Assembly (NCBI GenBank): GCA_022579005.1
Contig: MU401664.1
Span: forward strand, 1-64,000
Length of the DNA stretch: 64,000 nucleotides
Reading direction: 5' to 3'
DNA from: Poronia punctata
Lineage: Eukaryota; Ascomycota; Sordariomycetes; Xylariales; Xylariaceae
The translations under genes and the position numbers were made by a program. The notes under the pieces are model-generated. The model was not told the DNA's origin, searched no databases, and worked only from the letters and a program-made list of their open reading frames with translations. Positions 59,411 to 64,000 of the stretch are shown piece by piece (position 1 is the stretch's first letter; every line of letters begins with the position of its first letter).

Positions 59411-62400
59411 GATGGTGTTGTCTGGATGTCAAGCCCAGAGCGAAGCCGTGTATAGAGCCGGACGGACGTCGGGATTTAGATGAATTAATAGTAATAATAG
59501 AGGTAAGACATGAAAGAACTGACCCTCACAACAAAGGTTATCACATAAGGAATCGCCCTTTCCAATGGAAGAAAAAAGTGCATTGTGTACCCGAGTATGG
59601 TTATTCCCATTGAAACAAAGGTAGGTAAGGTAAGGTAAGTAAGTGACTTCGTCATAAACAATGACATTCTTGGCCCCCTCCCCCTGTTCTGCTTTCCTTA
59701 TGTCATCGCATTGTGTTACAACCTCTTGGTGTTTGCATACTAGAGCACGGGGTAATAAGGTTAACTATTTGAACAATGCTAATGTCGTAAAACTCTCTTT
59801 TTATATAAGTAGAGGCCGTGGAGAGAGGAATTGTCCCGAAACGGTAGCTTTACACGGGTATGGTACATATCGATCAGTATGTACATAGTACGCCTTGCGT
59901 GTGTGTATCGATCCGGGTTTCCCAAACTTGATATCGTATACGCTCTAGACTTCCCCGCTTGCATTTCAGGCCGAAGGAAACGGAGACAGGAGTTCTTCTT
60001 ATCTGCTTTTCCATGTGATGTCCATGAAACCCCAGCACGCCAGGCTTTAGATGGCCTTTGGCTTCGGTAGGGCCGCTTCGAAGATGTAACTAGTATCGTA
60101 AAATACAGGGAGGGCAAATAAAATCAAGCCAGAGTCTCTGTTGAAAACTGTGTCCCGGATTGCCAAGGTTGGGACTCGATAGGAACTTGCCTCGTAGGTA
60201 TCTGGGCGCCTGGCTGTCTATGTACGTACACGTTAGATAGTGATGCCAACCATAGAAAAGACCTAACCTTGGGGGATCCGTAGTCGTAGACAGCCCCCAT
60301 CGCCGGCCAGCGGCGTTTGCGAAACAGATACGTGCATATGCGTACACACAATCTGAAAAGCAAATATACTGTGCGTAGCCGACCCGTCGCCAAAACAACC
60401 ACACACGGCCACGGGCAGGCGGTTACACTGGCGCGGGTGCGTCCTCCCGATTCCCATTCTTACCTCTGTGTGTAGCCGTCGCCATATTGTGTGCTGGCGT
60501 TGGCCCGCGAGGACCACATGGGTTTTGTCATCCCGTCGTATTCTTCTGCATACTTAGTCCTGACTATTCTTGGGCCGCGCTCGATGCCACGTTTCGGTGG
60601 AATGTGGGCTACAACATGGAAAGTAGAATGAGAGAAGATGATGGTGCAAGCGTACAAAATCCTCCCCCGGTCGCAAACCGGCGCCTAAGTCGATCTTGTC
60701 CACTTTCTGTTCTGAGGGCAGGAGGTTGGAAGGTAGTAATAGAGTACCCAAACCTACATGTCGTGAGCGACGGTAAACCTTCTAATCATATACTACCATA
60801 GATCGGTCATTACGAGTAGTCACCTACGATGGCTACATAAAATTCGTCGCATAGTCTAGCAGGTGTCTCGGTAACTAAATGATGGTCTCCCTCGAGGCTA
60901 CTACCGTGGAAGCATCGAAATCTACTCGTAGATCTGAGGATACATGGCAGTTTAGGGTTCGGGGGGCGGCTCGCGTGCCGTGATGAAACATTGGGGGGCC
61001 AGTGCGGGCCACGTCAGAGGACGGCCTGGTCTCAGATGCCCGGATGTTAAAACTCAGACATGATAGCCCTATTCTTTATTAAAAAGGCCTTGTTTCCTAT
61101 AAGTTGGATTTCGTAAGGGTGGATCTGGCGGTGGCGCGCAAGTGATATATCAACTGTATTGACGAGTCGCTTAATTTGATCGATTGATTGATCAATTTAC
61201 TGGTCGTTTGCATCTGGGGCTCAACACGGGTGTGTTGGTCGAGTCGGCCAGGGGTAGGTGGTGGCTGGCCGCTCAGGATCGTCTCGTGATTCGCCCTCTT
61301 GTCGATTCGGCGGCAGTGAACGGCATCATCTCTGGTCACGGCTCAACAAACATGCCGACTCAGATGAACAGGGCCGTGACCCAGTTATGAGAAATATTCA
61401 TCTACTGTACCAATGTGTGATCAGTCTCAAAGTAACATATGCAATGGATACGAGTAGGCAGATGCATTCATTCCAGAATGCCCACGAAGATGGTCCAGGT
61501 GGTTGGGTGCGGCATAAAAAGCCTGAATGTCGCCATGATAGAGACTCTGGCGGACCATCGAGAACTTATTCCCCTCATGACCATGGTACTCACTACCATA
61601 CGTAGTGTATGAGATGTCTACACCGACTGCCAAGAACACCATGGAAGGCTGTATGTGAAGGATCATAGAGATCTCTGGATAGACTGATACCCCAAAAGGT
61701 TGAGGTTTGAGTGCTAGAACTTTTGCATGCAGAACGATTCAGAACCAAATATAGCAGCCGTTTCGTCAATGAGAGCGCCACCATATATTCCTACTGCAGC
61801 TTGCAGCAAGAAGGCGCATTGTACACGTATGCCCGTTTGTTTATTCTGATAGTTCATATAAGGTGCCTACTACATAGTATATGGCATTCAAGTAGGCCGC
61901 CTGTAGTTATGTATCAGACGTGGACGAATTCTGCCTTGCCCTTGGAGTCTTTGTGAGGCCTGACACTTTCAACTAGGTTAGGTTACTCGGATACCCTGGA
62001 AATGCAGGACTCATCGGACATGTCGGCAAGGTCAGTTCCAGTGTTGCCGCCTGCAGGAAGGCCCGGGCCAGATTGGGCTGCTTACCATCATCACCACCAC
62101 ATTTAATTGTATGCAGGATTTGAAAAGTTCAAGTCCGTTGAGGGAAGAGAGGTTATTCGGTTCGGACCTCATATGCATGGTGGGGTAAATGCGTCAGGTA
62201 CATGATAAGTCAGTGAGGTCTTTGTTGCTGGAGCAGAGCAGTTGCTAGTCTCCATCCAGATATGTGACCTCTGTATGATGTAGAGGGAAGCAGTAGAATT
62301 GCATCTGAATGGCGTGTGCTATTATGATATATGTTGCTGAACCTGGCATGCTAAATCTCAGCAGTTTGTGGGGTAAGCAATCAATGCAAGTACCTAAGGT

Positions 62401-64000
62401 AGTTTTGCAATGTTACTCCAAATGACGGCAAACTCGAAGAGTAATATATCTGCTGTACGTTATACATGGCTAATGCTTTGCAAATTTTCATCCTCAAGGA
62501 GCCGTTAGATTGGAATAAAAGCAGACTACTTGTAGGTACGAGTAGTGCCTGCCTACTAAAAAGTCTATAAACTACAAATGGAAAGAAGTAGATTAGGTAC
62601 TTAAAAGGTCTACCCAGCCCCTCGACTAGATATTGATCCGGTAAGCTCCGTGCCGTTGAACAACGTACGTAAGCGGACTTAACAGTTAGGTATCCAGCAA
62701 ATTGCAAGTGCCTATCTCCTCGGGTTATGTATGAGCATAGGGTGGTATGCTGATTTCCTGCGTGGTTAAAGGTAGCAAGGCGAGAGACTGACTTGATGCA
62801 CATTAGTTGGGGTCCGGGGAGCATGATGACAGGCTGGACAGATTGATAGTATTTTGTGTTCCAGGTGGCAGGTACTATAATTAGCAGGATCTTGGCTCCG
62901 AAGAGGGGATCTCGCCCTTTCTCCAACCATGGTAACATTGACTGTTCGACGGCACTTGTAACAAACGGCTGGTAATCATGTCTGCAATGGTTGATATGAG
63001 CAGATGGTAGCGCATCATATGGCGGGCCCGATACCATCAGTCTTGGCCGAAATGATTACTACGATGTGTATCACGGTTCACCTGAGACTGCATTACTAGG
63101 TATAGTAGACGCACCTTAGTCGTACATACCTAACCTATTACGTTAGAGCCTAGACATTGCCCTCAAGTAAGCAATAGAAAAGGGTAAGAATATTACGGTG
63201 GACTTGTTGTAGCGCAAATATACTATATTCAGCTACAAGTCAACCGCATCCTGCGCGAGGTTGTTTATTGCTACTTGGGGTAAATCGACCGTAAGACTGT
63301 AGTTTGGGTGGTCTCAATGCATATATTCTTGCCAACGTAGGATTCGAGGGGCGTATTGACCTTTAGCATTTATGGGACGCGTGACTCTCAGAGGTGGGCT
63401 GGGTTTCTTTAATTATACATTTTCTGACACAGGCACGACAGGGTCAGCTTAATAGGGTTGCAGTCAAATGATCCTACAGCAGCAATATTACTTATCCCCT
63501 AGCTCAGACCACAACCAGATCGATCCTTCGATATGTGTGTGTGTAACAAAATCGACGTATGTATGACAAGGAAGAAGGAACGTGTGCGAGTACGGTATGG
63601 AATAAAGAGCCTGGCCTTCCACGACATCTACATCACTGAATGAGTAGGAACGGTACCTGCTGTACCTGTTTATATTTCCTCGGGGCCACCCATACGTGGT
63701 ATTGAGAGCGTAAAGCATAATAGAATTAGGGAGGAAAGAAAAGAAAGATTATACTGCGAAAGACTGGCCATATGTCTTCCGAAACCCTTGCGCTGTCATC
63801 TCGGCCATCCTGTCCAAAATTCACTGCAACCTACAATCTCATGCAGGACTTGATGATGCAATGACATTCAAGAATTGAGTTTAGAGCCGACGGTATTCAA
63901 ATATAGTAACACAACTGAAGACTTGTGAAAAAAAAAAAAAAGAATAAGCGTATTGAATTTTTGAGTTGCAACAACAATTTGGTTCGAAAACGGGTATGGG
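59411..64000. other. 4.6 kb without a supported gene
   Basis: The longest frame (62381-63037, minus strand, 218 codons) starts MVSGPPYDALPSAHINHC. It contains a passable segment, PLFGAKILLIIVPATWN, but matches no family I know and has no good splice partner. Other frames on both strands are short. Octamers TACGAGTA/TACTCGTA lie at 60811, 60923, 61449 and 62537. An A-rich run is near 63930. The minus-strand frames at 61427-63037 might be a decayed gene, but nothing confirms this. Confidence 0.45.

Noticed and set aside
62712..63037. Possible spliced minus-strand gene starting MVSGPPYDALPS
   Set aside because: The only donor and acceptor that keep frame leave a 35-bp intron, too short for this genome, and no family matches.

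Overview
This window is nuclear DNA of a filamentous ascomycete (Pezizomycotina, most likely a Sordariomycete or close relative; the lineage is inferred). The genes have short introns (about 50-130 bp) with GT..AG ends and CTAAC/CTGAC-type branch sites. Gene products match conserved fungal families. The first 8.1 kb is an extremely AT-rich block of the kind left by repeat-induced point mutation (RIP).

Layout. 1-8105 is the AT-rich, gene-free block. 8106-12313 is ordinary-composition DNA without a convincing gene; it holds a 134-bp TA-flanked inverted-repeat element and two short tandem arrays. 12314-47720 is the gene-rich part, in order: RNA polymerase III largest subunit (-), DDHD-domain phospholipase (+), seven-knuckle CCHC protein of the Gis2/CNBP type (-), Ctp1/Sae2/CtIP DNA-end-resection factor (+), Ubp3/USP10-type ubiquitin protease (+), an unrecognised protein (-), an unrecognised Ser/Thr/Pro-rich protein (+), ORMDL sphingolipid regulator (-), Air1/2-type TRAMP zinc-knuckle protein (+), an MFS transporter of the anion:cation symporter type (+), and an antibiotic-biosynthesis-monooxygenase (ABM) fold protein (-) whose intron contains an assembly gap. 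47721-64000 is gene-poor: a 326-bp TA-flanked inverted-repeat element, a His/Tyr-rich small gene (-), a small Cys/His protein (+), and long stretches with nothing recognisable.

The genes are mostly housekeeping functions (transcription, RNA surveillance, DNA repair, deubiquitination, lipid homeostasis) and do not form a pathway cluster. Many are divergent or convergent pairs separated by 0.9-1.8 kb. I reconstructed exon structures by hand from reading frame, splice consensus and family knowledge; summed exon lengths are multiples of three in every model given.

The most notable non-genic signal is an octamer, TACTCGTA/TACGAGTA. I found it 22 times, always outside the coding exons called here. 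The palindrome ACCTAGGT shows a similar intergenic bias. No tRNA, rRNA, CRISPR or biosynthetic cluster was seen.
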